Made by a program: the position numbers and the translations under genes
From: Prochlorococcus sp. AG-355-N16
GTDB taxonomy: Bacteria > Cyanobacteriota > Cyanobacteriia > PCC-6307 > Cyanobiaceae
Assembly (NCBI GenBank): GCA_003278545.1
Contig: QCEF01000004.1
Span: forward strand, 91,194 to 155,193
Reading direction: 5' to 3'
Length of the DNA: 64,000 nt
Shown here: positions 53,182-61,905 of the stretch, piece after piece
Layout of the letters: the number at the start of each line of letters is the position of its first letter
Position numbering within the stretch: the stretch's first letter is position 1
The notes under the pieces: generated by a model
What the model was told of the DNA's origin: nothing
Databases searched by the model: none
Seen by the model: the letters and a program-made list of their open reading frames with translations, nothing else

Positions 53182-54369
53182 TTACTTTTGAAAAGTCTCA
53201 AGGTAATCCGATGGAGATAATATTGAACGCATAAACTTTTGATAAGTTGAGAGTTTTTGATCTTTATAAAATTTATGGGAACCATCTTCGCTGTGAAGAA
53301 TTTCAGGTAAATCAGAAATAGCCTCTTCGGAAGAAATTAATGGTTTTAAATAGGAAAATAATTGGTTTTTTTCTTGTTGAGAAGTTATTTGAGGAGGAAT
53401 AGAAATTTTTATATTCTTATTTTTATTACCTATAAGAAAAACCCTTTTTCTTTTTTGAGGTATGCCGTAACATTCAGAGGAAATCAACCAGTTATCAAAA
53501 TATGGCATTAATTTCATAAATTGTTTATTGACCTCACGGAATATTTCCCCATTCTTCATTGTTAAAAGGCCAGATACATTTTCAAAAAGAAATCCATCAG
53601 GAGATAGAGCCTTCACTAATTCACAATATCGATAAAAAAGATGATTCCTTGGATCGTCCATTGATCTTCTTTTACCTGCTGTTGAGAAACCTTGACAAGG
53701 TGGTCCCCCAAGAATCCAAAGAGGTTTATCAGGGAACTTTTTTCTGGCATTTTTAGCATTTTTTATAATCTCTTCAAAAACATCATTATTATTTATACTC
53801 CCATGAATTATTTGATTATGAATATTATAGGAATAACTATCTAAGAAGGATTTCTCTATATCATTAGCCACTATTGGTATCCAATTATTCCACTTAAATC
53901 CCAATCCAATGCCCCCAGCTCCCGAGAAAAGATCTATGAAAATCCCATTACTATTTTGTGCAAAACTTATTGATTTTGATATTTGGAAAGCTAATAATGG
54001 AGGGACAGCATTTCCAATCTGCATGTTTATTTGACGTTTCGATCCTTTAAATAAAAAATAATCAGGAAATGATTGAAATCTAGCAGCCTCTCTTTGGGAA
54101 ATTACTCGATTCTCTTTGTAGTGGATATTACATCCGTTCCCTGGTCTATTAAAGTAGGTATTTATTGTATAAGAGGGTTTACTAGGATTTAGTCGTCCAT
54201 AGTATGTTGATCTGCTACCCTCTCCACGAGCATAACTATCTCTAATAGTTTGCAGTCTCTTTGAAGGGATCTTAAGAGGAATATTTTTCCAATTACCTCC
54301 AATGGGGACATGAGAAATAATTTCAATATCAAGTTCACTCAATTTTGCTGAGTAATGATTGTTTATCAA
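53182..54369 (-). CDS. C5-cytosine DNA methyltransferase, circularly permuted motif order
   Basis: Motif IX (REAARFQSFPDYFLFKGS) and X (QIGNAVPPLLAFQI) precede motif I (IDLFSGAGGIGLGF), IV (GGPPCQGFS), VI (ENVSGL), VIII (QKRKRVFLIG). Confidence 0.92.
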   Translation of the reverse strand: MINNHYSAKLSELDIEIISHVPIGGNWKNIPLKIPSKRLQTIRDSYARGEGSRSTYYGRLNPSKPSYTINTYFNRPGNGCNIHYKENRVISQREAARFQSFPDYFLFKGSKRQINMQIGNAVPPLLAFQISKSISFAQNSNGIFIDLFSGAGGIGLGFKWNNWIPIVANDIEKSFLDSYSYNIHNQIIHGSINNNDVFEEIIKNAKNARKKFPDKPLWILGGPPCQGFSTAGKRRSMDDPRNHLFYRYCELVKALSPDGFLFENVSGLLTMKNGEIFREVNKQFMKLMPYFDNWLISSECYGIPQKRKRVFLIGNKNKNIKISIPPQITSQQEKNQLFSYLKPLISSEEAISDLPEILHSEDGSHKFYKDQKLSTYQKFMRSILSPSDYLETFQK

Positions 54370-54413
54370 TGCTCTACATTCATAAAATTAGAATTATTTT
54401 AATGGGTATATTT

Positions 54414-56063
54414 TTAATATTCTTGAATAAGTTTAATTTTGTCTTCTTCAGTATATTTTTCAAAACAATATAATATTTCTTTGAATTGTTCTTTAGTTAA
54501 ACCATAAATTTTTTTTGAGACATATATCTCAATTTGGTTTTCAAGGTTATGCTCACCTTTAATAACCCTATCGACAAGGTTAGCAAGATTCTTATGTTTA
54601 TTAATTTCATCAATATTAGGAATACATACTTTTCTTATGGATCCTAAAGATATATGCCCAGTAAATAAGTAACTTCTTAATTGAAATTCAAAACAAAAGG
54701 AGTTCATTATTCCTAATAAGGTTTTTAAAGTTGAATCATTTTCACTTGATATAGAAACAACTCCTAAAGAATTTCCTGCAATAATATCTGGTTCAACCAA
54801 AGTTGCAATCATTCTTCTTTTTTGATTTCTTCGAGAAATATCCCGCCAAATAATTCTCGTATATCTTGAACTTTTTGGGACTTTCAATTCCTTAGATATT
54901 CTTTTAAGGGAATTATTATTCTTTTCATATCTAGAAATATTTTTACCTTTTATAAACAAAGGACCATTGCCTTTGTCTTCTAACCAGTTTTTGCTACCTG
55001 TCTCATCTAATTCCCGCCCAGCCCAAAAAGTGGGTTTGTTATTTTTTTCTACATAGTGCCATGAAGGAAATTTATTGGAAATAAAATTAAGTAAATCTAT
55101 TCTTTTTTGCCCATAATTTACTGGAATAGTGTAATCAAATTTTAAAAATTGCTCTTTGGTTAATAGTATTTTCTCACGATAAATTAACTTGCATTTCTTA
55201 TCATAAATGCCTGAGAAAAATTGTTGATTTTTAACAACCTTTTTCTTGAAGAGACAAGATATCGCTCCAACATCCGCACCTATAAATAATTTGGACTCTG
55301 CAGGAAAACTATTTATTAAAAGTATTTCGTATGAATCAATAAAAGATTTTCTTAATTGATATGATTTTTGATCAGCCAAAAAAGATGGGGGTAAAACAAT
55401 ACCTATATAGCCATTATTAACAACTAAATTATGACATAATTCCAAACCAACTCTGGAAAGGTCTGTCCCCCAACCACCAAATTTAACTTTAGGTTTAGAG
55501 AGAGGAAATGTACGGTTTATAAAAGTATCATATGCCTTATATTCTTTGATTAAATCATCTTTCTTATTATCTTTGGCATCGGAAATCTTTATCCTACGAT
55601 CTGGTTTGATTACATACCATGGTGGATTTGTTAAAACAAAATCATATTTTTGAAAATTACTTTGGATTGTTTTTTTATATCTAGTAAAGGCGTCACTATG
55701 AATAATCTCAAAAGTAAGATTTTTTTTCTTCCTAAGCTCTAATAATTCTCTCTTTGCTTGATGTAAACCTATATCATTTATGTCCCATAGTGTTACTTCC
55801 CAAGATAAATTTTCAAAATTTCTTGTATTGGCTTCTTCAATTAGCCATTTAATGAGTCTTCCATCACCGCCAAAAGGGTCGATTATTTTAAGCCTTTTTT
55901 TTTGCCCAGGTTTTAAAGAAATTTGATTAATAAATTCATTAATTATCCCTCTTGCAGCAATTTTTGGGGTGTAATATTTTCCAAAAAATCGTTTTTCAAG
56001 ATTTGTAGATGTATTAGATATCTTATTAAAAATGTCTTCATTATTTAGCACTTTAAAACCCAA
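54414..56063 (-). CDS. N6-adenine DNA methyltransferase of the R-M cassette
   Basis: Motif I region IIDPFGGDGRLIKWL, motif IV FVLTNPPWYV; C-terminal specificity-type region (LLGIMNSFCFEFQLRS...HISLGSIRKVCIP). Confidence 0.88.
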   Translation of the reverse strand: MGFKVLNNEDIFNKISNTSTNLEKRFFGKYYTPKIAARGIINEFINQISLKPGQKKRLKIIDPFGGDGRLIKWLIEEANTRNFENLSWEVTLWDINDIGLHQAKRELLELRKKKNLTFEIIHSDAFTRYKKTIQSNFQKYDFVLTNPPWYVIKPDRRIKISDAKDNKKDDLIKEYKAYDTFINRTFPLSKPKVKFGGWGTDLSRVGLELCHNLVVNNGYIGIVLPPSFLADQKSYQLRKSFIDSYEILLINSFPAESKLFIGADVGAISCLFKKKVVKNQQFFSGIYDKKCKLIYREKILLTKEQFLKFDYTIPVNYGQKRIDLLNFISNKFPSWHYVEKNNKPTFWAGRELDETGSKNWLEDKGNGPLFIKGKNISRYEKNNNSLKRISKELKVPKSSRYTRIIWRDISRRNQKRRMIATLVEPDIIAGNSLGVVSISSENDSTLKTLLGIMNSFCFEFQLRSYLFTGHISLGSIRKVCIPNIDEINKHKNLANLVDRVIKGEHNLENQIEIYVSKKIYGLTKEQFKEILYCFEKYTEEDKIKLIQEY

Positions 56064-56180
56064 GAAAATAAATTAATAAAATTAGGACTTTTCTAGAATT
56101 ATAATGATTACTTCTTGGGAAATATTTAAATCAATATTCTCTTAATTTTTTATAAGCAAAGAAGCATAGTGCGGTAAGCC

Positions 56181-56197
56181 ATAGGAAATGATCACCC
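56181..56197 (+). repeat. Right copy of the imperfect direct repeat flanking the R-M cassette
   Basis: ataggaaatgatcaccc; see 51489-51505. Confidence 0.45.
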
Positions 56198-56477
56198 AAA
56201 AGGTTTTCAATAATCATAATAAGTCAACACTTGTAAATAATAATTTAGTAAAACCTAGTAAAAAAAACTTTTTGAAAATATTGGTAAAATTTATAATTTC
56301 CCTATAAATAGTTACTCTAAAAAATTTACTTGGTCAATATATGGAGCAGTTACAAAGATACCGTTAATTATTATTTACCTTGTATTTATGAAATTGTGCA
56401 TATTCAAATTTCCCACTAAGACCAAGTTGAGCGTATTTTCTTTACTAAATTAAAATTCTTAATGGATATGTAAATAA

Positions 56478-56666
56478 TTAAAATTCATCCTCTCCCACAT
56501 GCTTCTCAACATATTCACTAACTATTTCTGATAATTTAGATTGCAAATCGTATTTTATTTGATCTTTTTCCGCTTTCATAACAATTACTTTTACCTCAGG
56601 CAGATTTAAAGTTGCTTCTGCTTCCCACAATCCTAGATCATTTTTTTGTATTTTGATATCAAGCAT
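56478..56666 (-). CDS. Small hypothetical protein (62 aa)
   Basis: MLDIKIQKNDLGLWEAEATLNLPEVKVIVMKAEKDQIKYDLQSKLSEIVSEYVEKHVGEDEF; ATG start, coding-like composition. Confidence 0.6.
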   Translation of the reverse strand: MLDIKIQKNDLGLWEAEATLNLPEVKVIVMKAEKDQIKYDLQSKLSEIVSEYVEKHVGEDEF

Positions 56667-57206
56667 AATTAATCAAATTTTTTAAGAATTATAATTGTGA
56701 AGCGTTTAATTAATATGCAAAATAAATTAACTTAATATCTAGAAATATTTTTCTATATAAGTCCTGATCTAATCTATTTACTAAATCATGTGTAAGTTAG
56801 ACCTCATTTTATTTCATATCAATACTCGAATATCATTAAAGGAGAATTTTTAATTCAATTGCTAGATTTAATCAAACTTACTTGAATATATTTACTTCAA
56901 CTAAGTTTTTTTTAATATTTTTAAGGCTTCAAAGAAAATCATATGTGACAATTCACAAAAAGAACATTCGCAAAAGACATTTTTATTAATCCCTCTAAAA
57001 TTAGTTTAAGACAAAACCTGACTGTCATTAAAACCCCCTCAATTCATTTGAGAACAGGCTTAGAAGTATATTTTTATATTATCCATCACTTATTAAATAT
57101 TATTTATTCAACTTTTGGAATCCTTTCTGGTTTCTTAAAAGAATTTAAATCCTAAAATAAGTTCTTCAAATTAAAGATATGCATCAAAATAAACTAAATA
57201 AATATC

Positions 57207-57314
57207 ATGACAAAGTTTTTCAGAGTAATACTTATCCTCAGACCAAAGGATTTTCAACCAATATTCGGATTTTTCACTTTTTTAATCGTTCTTCTTATTA
57301 ACTACTTCTCATGA
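57207..57314 (+). CDS. Tiny membrane protein (35 aa), start of an overlapping ORF chain
   Basis: Not in ORF track; MTKFFRVILILRPKDFQPIFGFFTFLIVLLINYFS*, stop overlaps next ATG (ATGA). Confidence 0.4.
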   Translation: MTKFFRVILILRPKDFQPIFGFFTFLIVLLINYFS

Positions 57315-57718
57315 AACACATTCTTTTAGCATCATTATTTCTTATTCCATTTCCTTTACTTGCACACAACAATAAAAACTTTGAGGAATGTACAAGATAT
57401 GAGATCAAAGAAACTTACCACGAAGGATATTATAACTCTCATGGGAACTATGTTTCTGGTTATGTTTCATCGAACAGGGTTAAAGTACCATGCGTGGTAT
57501 CACAAGCATCAAATCATTACCATTACGATACTAAACCTGTACGTGAATCCTTTAACCAATATAATCTGATCTCAAAATGTAATTCGAGCGGAACTTTAGG
57601 TGGACTTTTGGGTGGAGGATTAGCAGCAAGTCTTTCTAAAAAAGATGCTTATGGATGGTCTATACCACTCGGCGCAGTATTAGGAGCAGGTTTAGGGCGA
57701 TCTGGGTGCGTACAATGA
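57311..57718 (+). CDS. Secreted/lipid-associated protein with glycine-zipper region
   Basis: Signal peptide MKHILLASLFLIPFPLLA; GTLGGLLGGGLAASLSKKDAYGWSIPLGAVLGAGLGRSGC. Confidence 0.75.
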   Translation: MKHILLASLFLIPFPLLAHNNKNFEECTRYEIKETYHEGYYNSHGNYVSGYVSSNRVKVPCVVSQASNHYHYDTKPVRESFNQYNLISKCNSSGTLGGLLGGGLAASLSKKDAYGWSIPLGAVLGAGLGRSGCVQ

Positions 57719-57888
57719 TAGAAGAACACGTTATTGAAGACATGATTGACACTTTAACGAAGAGTATTCGTGAAGCAGATGACCTTTTAGATCAAATGTC
57801 TCTAGCATGTGAATGGAGAGAATGGTTCAACAAGAATCAGGAAAATGAGATTCTCTTTGTTTCGGAGGTTCTAAATGAAAATCACTAA
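57715..57888 (+). CDS. Small acidic helical protein (57 aa)
   Basis: MIEEHVIEDMIDTLTKSIREADDLLDQMSLACEWREWFNKNQENEILFVSEVLNENH; ATG overlaps preceding TGA (ATGA). Confidence 0.6.
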   Translation: MIEEHVIEDMIDTLTKSIREADDLLDQMSLACEWREWFNKNQENEILFVSEVLNENH

Positions 57889-58054
57889 CCATAATCCTCG
57901 TAGAATAAGAAAAGAAAAATTACAAAAGACCACCGACATTTTCAGATGTAAGTTTTGCGGTCAACTTCAAGGATGTTCTCCTGATGGAAAGATTGGAATG
58001 TATTCATATAAAATCCTTCGAATTCACGAAAAATTATGCAGTAAAAGGGTATAA
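57875..58054 (+). CDS. Small Cys/His putative zinc-finger protein (59 aa)
   Basis: Not in ORF track; MKITNHNPRRIRKEKLQKTTDIFRCKFCGQLQGCSPDGKIGMYSYKILRIHEKLCSKRV*; CxxC...HxxxxC; overlaps preceding ORF by 14 nt. Confidence 0.6.
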   Translation: MKITNHNPRRIRKEKLQKTTDIFRCKFCGQLQGCSPDGKIGMYSYKILRIHEKLCSKRV

Positions 58055-58340
58055 AGTTCAACCTTTAATGTTATTTTTGTTCTTTTATCAATGATGGCAA
58101 ATTACCCACTGAAAATAGTCCAAAAGGTATTCGAATGAGTGCAGGTTTAACTTGCAGTTTTAGAAATTATAAAAATTAAATTATTTTTGTTTAATTAAAA
58201 ACCTCTGCTCTTTAATCAAAAGAAGAGATTTAGATAAGTTGATGATACTGGTAATTTAATTGATATTATTAACCATTAATATTCTGCGGATCTTAATAGA
58301 TTTTCTTTCTATTTGATTCTCATTTAACTTTTCTGTAAAT

Positions 58341-61300
58341 TTAAATATTACTGATTTTGCAAAATGTATTGATCAGTTCCGCATCCTTTATTGATTTAAC
58401 TAATGTAGAAGATAGATGATTGGAGCCGACTACTATTGATAGACATTTTGCCCTACTTATAGCAACATTAATTCTATTTGGTTGTAGTAAAAAATCTAAT
58501 CCTCTGGGGGCATCATGTCCACTACTAGCAGTTAAAGAAAAAATTGATATTGGGGCTTCTTGTCCTTGAAATTTATCAACAGTACTTATTCTTGCCTTAT
58601 CATTTAAATATTTTTTTAATAGGTTAACTTGGGCATTATAAGGCGCAATTACCAGAATATGTTTTTTAGTAATTTCTCCCGAGATTATATTAGATTTGGA
58701 GAAATACTCATATTTACTCCCATATAGCTTATCAACTATCTCTTTAATTTTAATAGCTTCTTCTTTTGATGATTGACTATTGCCAATATGTGGTACGTTT
58801 TCAAAATGAAATCCTTGACTTGGAATATAATTCCCATTCGATGATTGAATAGGATTTGTCAAAATTAGTTTATTTTTATTATTTTTTTCATTGCTTTTTA
58901 GTTTTCCTTCATAAAAAAGTTCAGAAACAATAGAGGTTATTGAAGGTTCCATTCTCCAACTTTTCCCTAAGAAAATCCCAAGATTTTCAGGAACTACTTT
59001 TTTATTATTTATCCAATATTCCAAACAAGATAAACCCCCACCAAATTGATGTTCTGCTTTAGTCGGTTGTGAAAGTTGTTGTTGATCTCCTAAAAGAATT
59101 ATAGATTTTGCACATCTCGAGATAACTGCCGTGTTAGCAAGAGACATCTGTCCAGCTTCTTCTATAACTAATAGATCATAATTGTTAATTGATTCTTCAG
59201 TTGAATGTGCCCAAGCTGTTCCTCCGACGATAGGCATTTCTTTTGTGATTTTTTTTGATTGAATTGTACTTATTGAATATTTATTTAGTTTATTTATTCT
59301 TTCGATTGATTTACTATTATCACTTTTTACTACTTTTAGATCTATAGATTTATCATTAGATATCTCTTTAATCTTTATTAGCAAGTTATCTATAGCTGGA
59401 TGACTATTAGCACAAATAGCAATTCTTTTATCCTTTAAAGCCAATCCGATTATTACTTCCGCTATTAATGTTGACTTCCCAGTTCCAGGCGGTCCTTGTA
59501 AAGCCAAAATAGTAGAAGTTTGATTTTTAATATATTCAGTTATTTGCTCTGCAAATCCAGAATTTGAATTTTTAAGATTGGTATTTAACTTAACTATTTC
59601 ATCATTCCCTCGCCTTTCTAATAAATTTTTAAGGGATTCTGGGACTGTTTCTTTATCCTTTATCCATGCTTCAGCTTGAGGAAATAATCTATCTATTAAT
59701 GTTATCCCAAGATCTCTCTCTCTTTTGAATAAAGAGCAATTTATTGGTAGCCCAGGAAAATCTTCTATTTCAAAATTTTTAATTTCTTTATTTTCCTTCT
59801 TCCATCTTTCACATTTTTTGTCTTGCTTCTTAAAACTTATTATTCCTTTATTATCATCTAATTTCTGAACATTAAGGCTTAAACCAGTCTGTTGTATTTC
59901 CATTTCTAATCCCCCATCTAAGAAATCAGATTGTAATTTTGAGTTTTGAGATGGTTCATACTTAAAATTATAAAGTAGCAATTCTTTATTTTTAATTAGA
60001 TCTTTTTTCTTATCTATGAAAATAGCTTCATGAATACATTCTGAATCTTTTTCTAATTCAAAAATATCAGCTCCTTTTCTATCAAAGTATCTCCACCACA
60101 AAGCTTTTGCTTCATTAGAGTGAAATCTCAATAATTGAGATAGAACTCTTTGTGATTTCCACGAGATTCCAAGTGGACCAATATGCGTAAGAGGATGATT
60201 TGGTTCATTAATAATATTTTCTTCATCAAGATTTCTTAATTTTTTTGGAATTTGAGTAAATAAAATATCACTTATTTTATTAATTTCATCATAAGCATTA
60301 GGTTCTTTATTTTCTGAAATTTTTTTATCAATTTTATTTTCAAAGAATAGATTAATTTTTTTATGTTGACCTTTTAAATTAAAGAGAAATCTATGTAATT
60401 CTTCTGTTGACTCGCAATCATCCTTATTATATTTTTCTATGTTTTGTAGAAGAGGACTCTCTTTTAATTCTTTTTTCTCCCCTGATTCTAGAAATCTTTG
60501 ATAAGCCACAACAGAATCTGCAGCATTAGTGATTTCTGTTTTTCTTTTTTCTCTATATAGTTTCTCTACTTTTTTTATGGAATAACTTTCTTCTCCAAGG
60601 AAAATTGCATTTTTAACTATTGGAAGAAGATCTATCAACAAACCATCTCTTAACCAATTATTTATTACCCCCACAGCATTTGAGTTTGGATGTTTTTGCT
60701 GCAGTTTTCTCATCGCATCTTTTTCATAATTTCCATAGTGATAAATATGCAGTTCTGGATAATTAATTCTTCTTTCTTCTACCCAAGTTGCCCATTGTTC
60801 GAAACTTTCTCCTTCTTCCTGATGATCATGAGCCCACCATTTTTCAAATTTAATTTTTCCATTTTTTGAATAACAGGCGCCAAAAAGATATTCAAGCTTT
60901 ATACCTGTTACAGAGTCATGAAAACCTTCCATATCAAACCAAATATCTCCATCATTTTTTAATGGAAGTATATTTTTGATATTGTTATTATCTTTCTTGA
61001 GCTCGGACCAAATGCGTGGCTCTAAATTTGGTCGATCATCGGTTAACTTTGGCAGGACTTGAACTTTAGATTGCTGATATAAGTTTCTTAAAGTGTCTTT
61101 TTTACTTATAAATATTTTGTTTTTTGATTTCAATGCTGCAAACTCATCTATTGTCTTAATGCCATTCTTAATTAGTTTACTTCTTTGAGATTGAGTCATA
61201 CCTGCCACAAGTATTAAATCTCTTTTTGTTTTAAGTTTCTCATTGACATAATCTGTCCATTTCCCATGGTCTCCGGGTGTTAAAAAAGGTTCAATTTGTT

Positions 61301-61892
61301 CATCGAAATTAGCTATAAAATCTTTATATCGTTTTTTCAATAAAGAGTACCAATTCCAATATTTTTTAGTTTCAAATTTTGCAAAATTCTTTCCTCCAAG
61401 ATAAAGTTCAAAGTAATTTGCTTTAATACCCTGAATAGATTCCAGCAAATCGCAATATGCACAAGATTGAATAATGAAGGTTGTTTTAGATTTAGATGAA
61501 AGCTTGCATTCAATTGGAATATAAGACCAATCTCCTAATCTAGAAGGCTTATTAGTTCGCTTTAATACATCTGCTGACCCTTTAATCTCTGAATTTTTTA
61601 GAGATCCCTGATAGATATATGCGACTTTTTTTTTCATAGAATTTATTGTTTCTTTAAATCTTTGATTAGCTGGAAAATCTCCTATATTTACAATATTATT
61701 ATTTTCATCTGCAAGGCTTTCTAAAAGAATTCTTTCATGTCTTTCCCCATCCTTAATTAATTGCTTTTCTAATTCAGATTTTGGAGGGATTTTTCCAGTA
61801 AATCTTTTTCTTATTACTAACTCCTCAAGCTGAGCAGCAAGTTCTGAAATTGCGAATAAAGATATTTGAGTTGGAGTGATTATTCTTTGCAT
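58341..61892 (-). CDS. TM0106-type RecB-like nuclease + RNase H-like domain + UPF1/DNA2-type SF1 helicase fusion
   Basis: RecB-like KGSADVL...YIPIECKLSSKSKTTFIIQSCAYCDLL; RNase H-like DIWFDMEGF...YHYGNYEKDAMRKL; helicase GPPGTGKST, IEEAGQMS, GDQQQLSQP, DKFQGQEAPISIFSL, NVAISRAK. Confidence 0.9.
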   Translation of the reverse strand: MQRIITPTQISLFAISELAAQLEELVIRKRFTGKIPPKSELEKQLIKDGERHERILLESLADENNNIVNIGDFPANQRFKETINSMKKKVAYIYQGSLKNSEIKGSADVLKRTNKPSRLGDWSYIPIECKLSSKSKTTFIIQSCAYCDLLESIQGIKANYFELYLGGKNFAKFETKKYWNWYSLLKKRYKDFIANFDEQIEPFLTPGDHGKWTDYVNEKLKTKRDLILVAGMTQSQRSKLIKNGIKTIDEFAALKSKNKIFISKKDTLRNLYQQSKVQVLPKLTDDRPNLEPRIWSELKKDNNNIKNILPLKNDGDIWFDMEGFHDSVTGIKLEYLFGACYSKNGKIKFEKWWAHDHQEEGESFEQWATWVEERRINYPELHIYHYGNYEKDAMRKLQQKHPNSNAVGVINNWLRDGLLIDLLPIVKNAIFLGEESYSIKKVEKLYREKRKTEITNAADSVVAYQRFLESGEKKELKESPLLQNIEKYNKDDCESTEELHRFLFNLKGQHKKINLFFENKIDKKISENKEPNAYDEINKISDILFTQIPKKLRNLDEENIINEPNHPLTHIGPLGISWKSQRVLSQLLRFHSNEAKALWWRYFDRKGADIFELEKDSECIHEAIFIDKKKDLIKNKELLLYNFKYEPSQNSKLQSDFLDGGLEMEIQQTGLSLNVQKLDDNKGIISFKKQDKKCERWKKENKEIKNFEIEDFPGLPINCSLFKRERDLGITLIDRLFPQAEAWIKDKETVPESLKNLLERRGNDEIVKLNTNLKNSNSGFAEQITEYIKNQTSTILALQGPPGTGKSTLIAEVIIGLALKDKRIAICANSHPAIDNLLIKIKEISNDKSIDLKVVKSDNSKSIERINKLNKYSISTIQSKKITKEMPIVGGTAWAHSTEESINNYDLLVIEEAGQMSLANTAVISRCAKSIILLGDQQQLSQPTKAEHQFGGGLSCLEYWINNKKVVPENLGIFLGKSWRMEPSITSIVSELFYEGKLKSNEKNNKNKLILTNPIQSSNGNYIPSQGFHFENVPHIGNSQSSKEEAIKIKEIVDKLYGSKYEYFSKSNIISGEITKKHILVIAPYNAQVNLLKKYLNDKARISTVDKFQGQEAPISIFSLTASSGHDAPRGLDFLLQPNRINVAISRAKCLSIVVGSNHLSSTLVKSIKDAELINTFCKISNI

Positions 61893-61905
61893 GTTTTTTA
61901 TAAGA

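Noticed and set aside
57360-57569. 69-aa ORF overlapping the glycine-zipper gene
   Set aside because: Out-of-frame within the better-supported 135-aa ORF that has signal peptide and glycine zipper.
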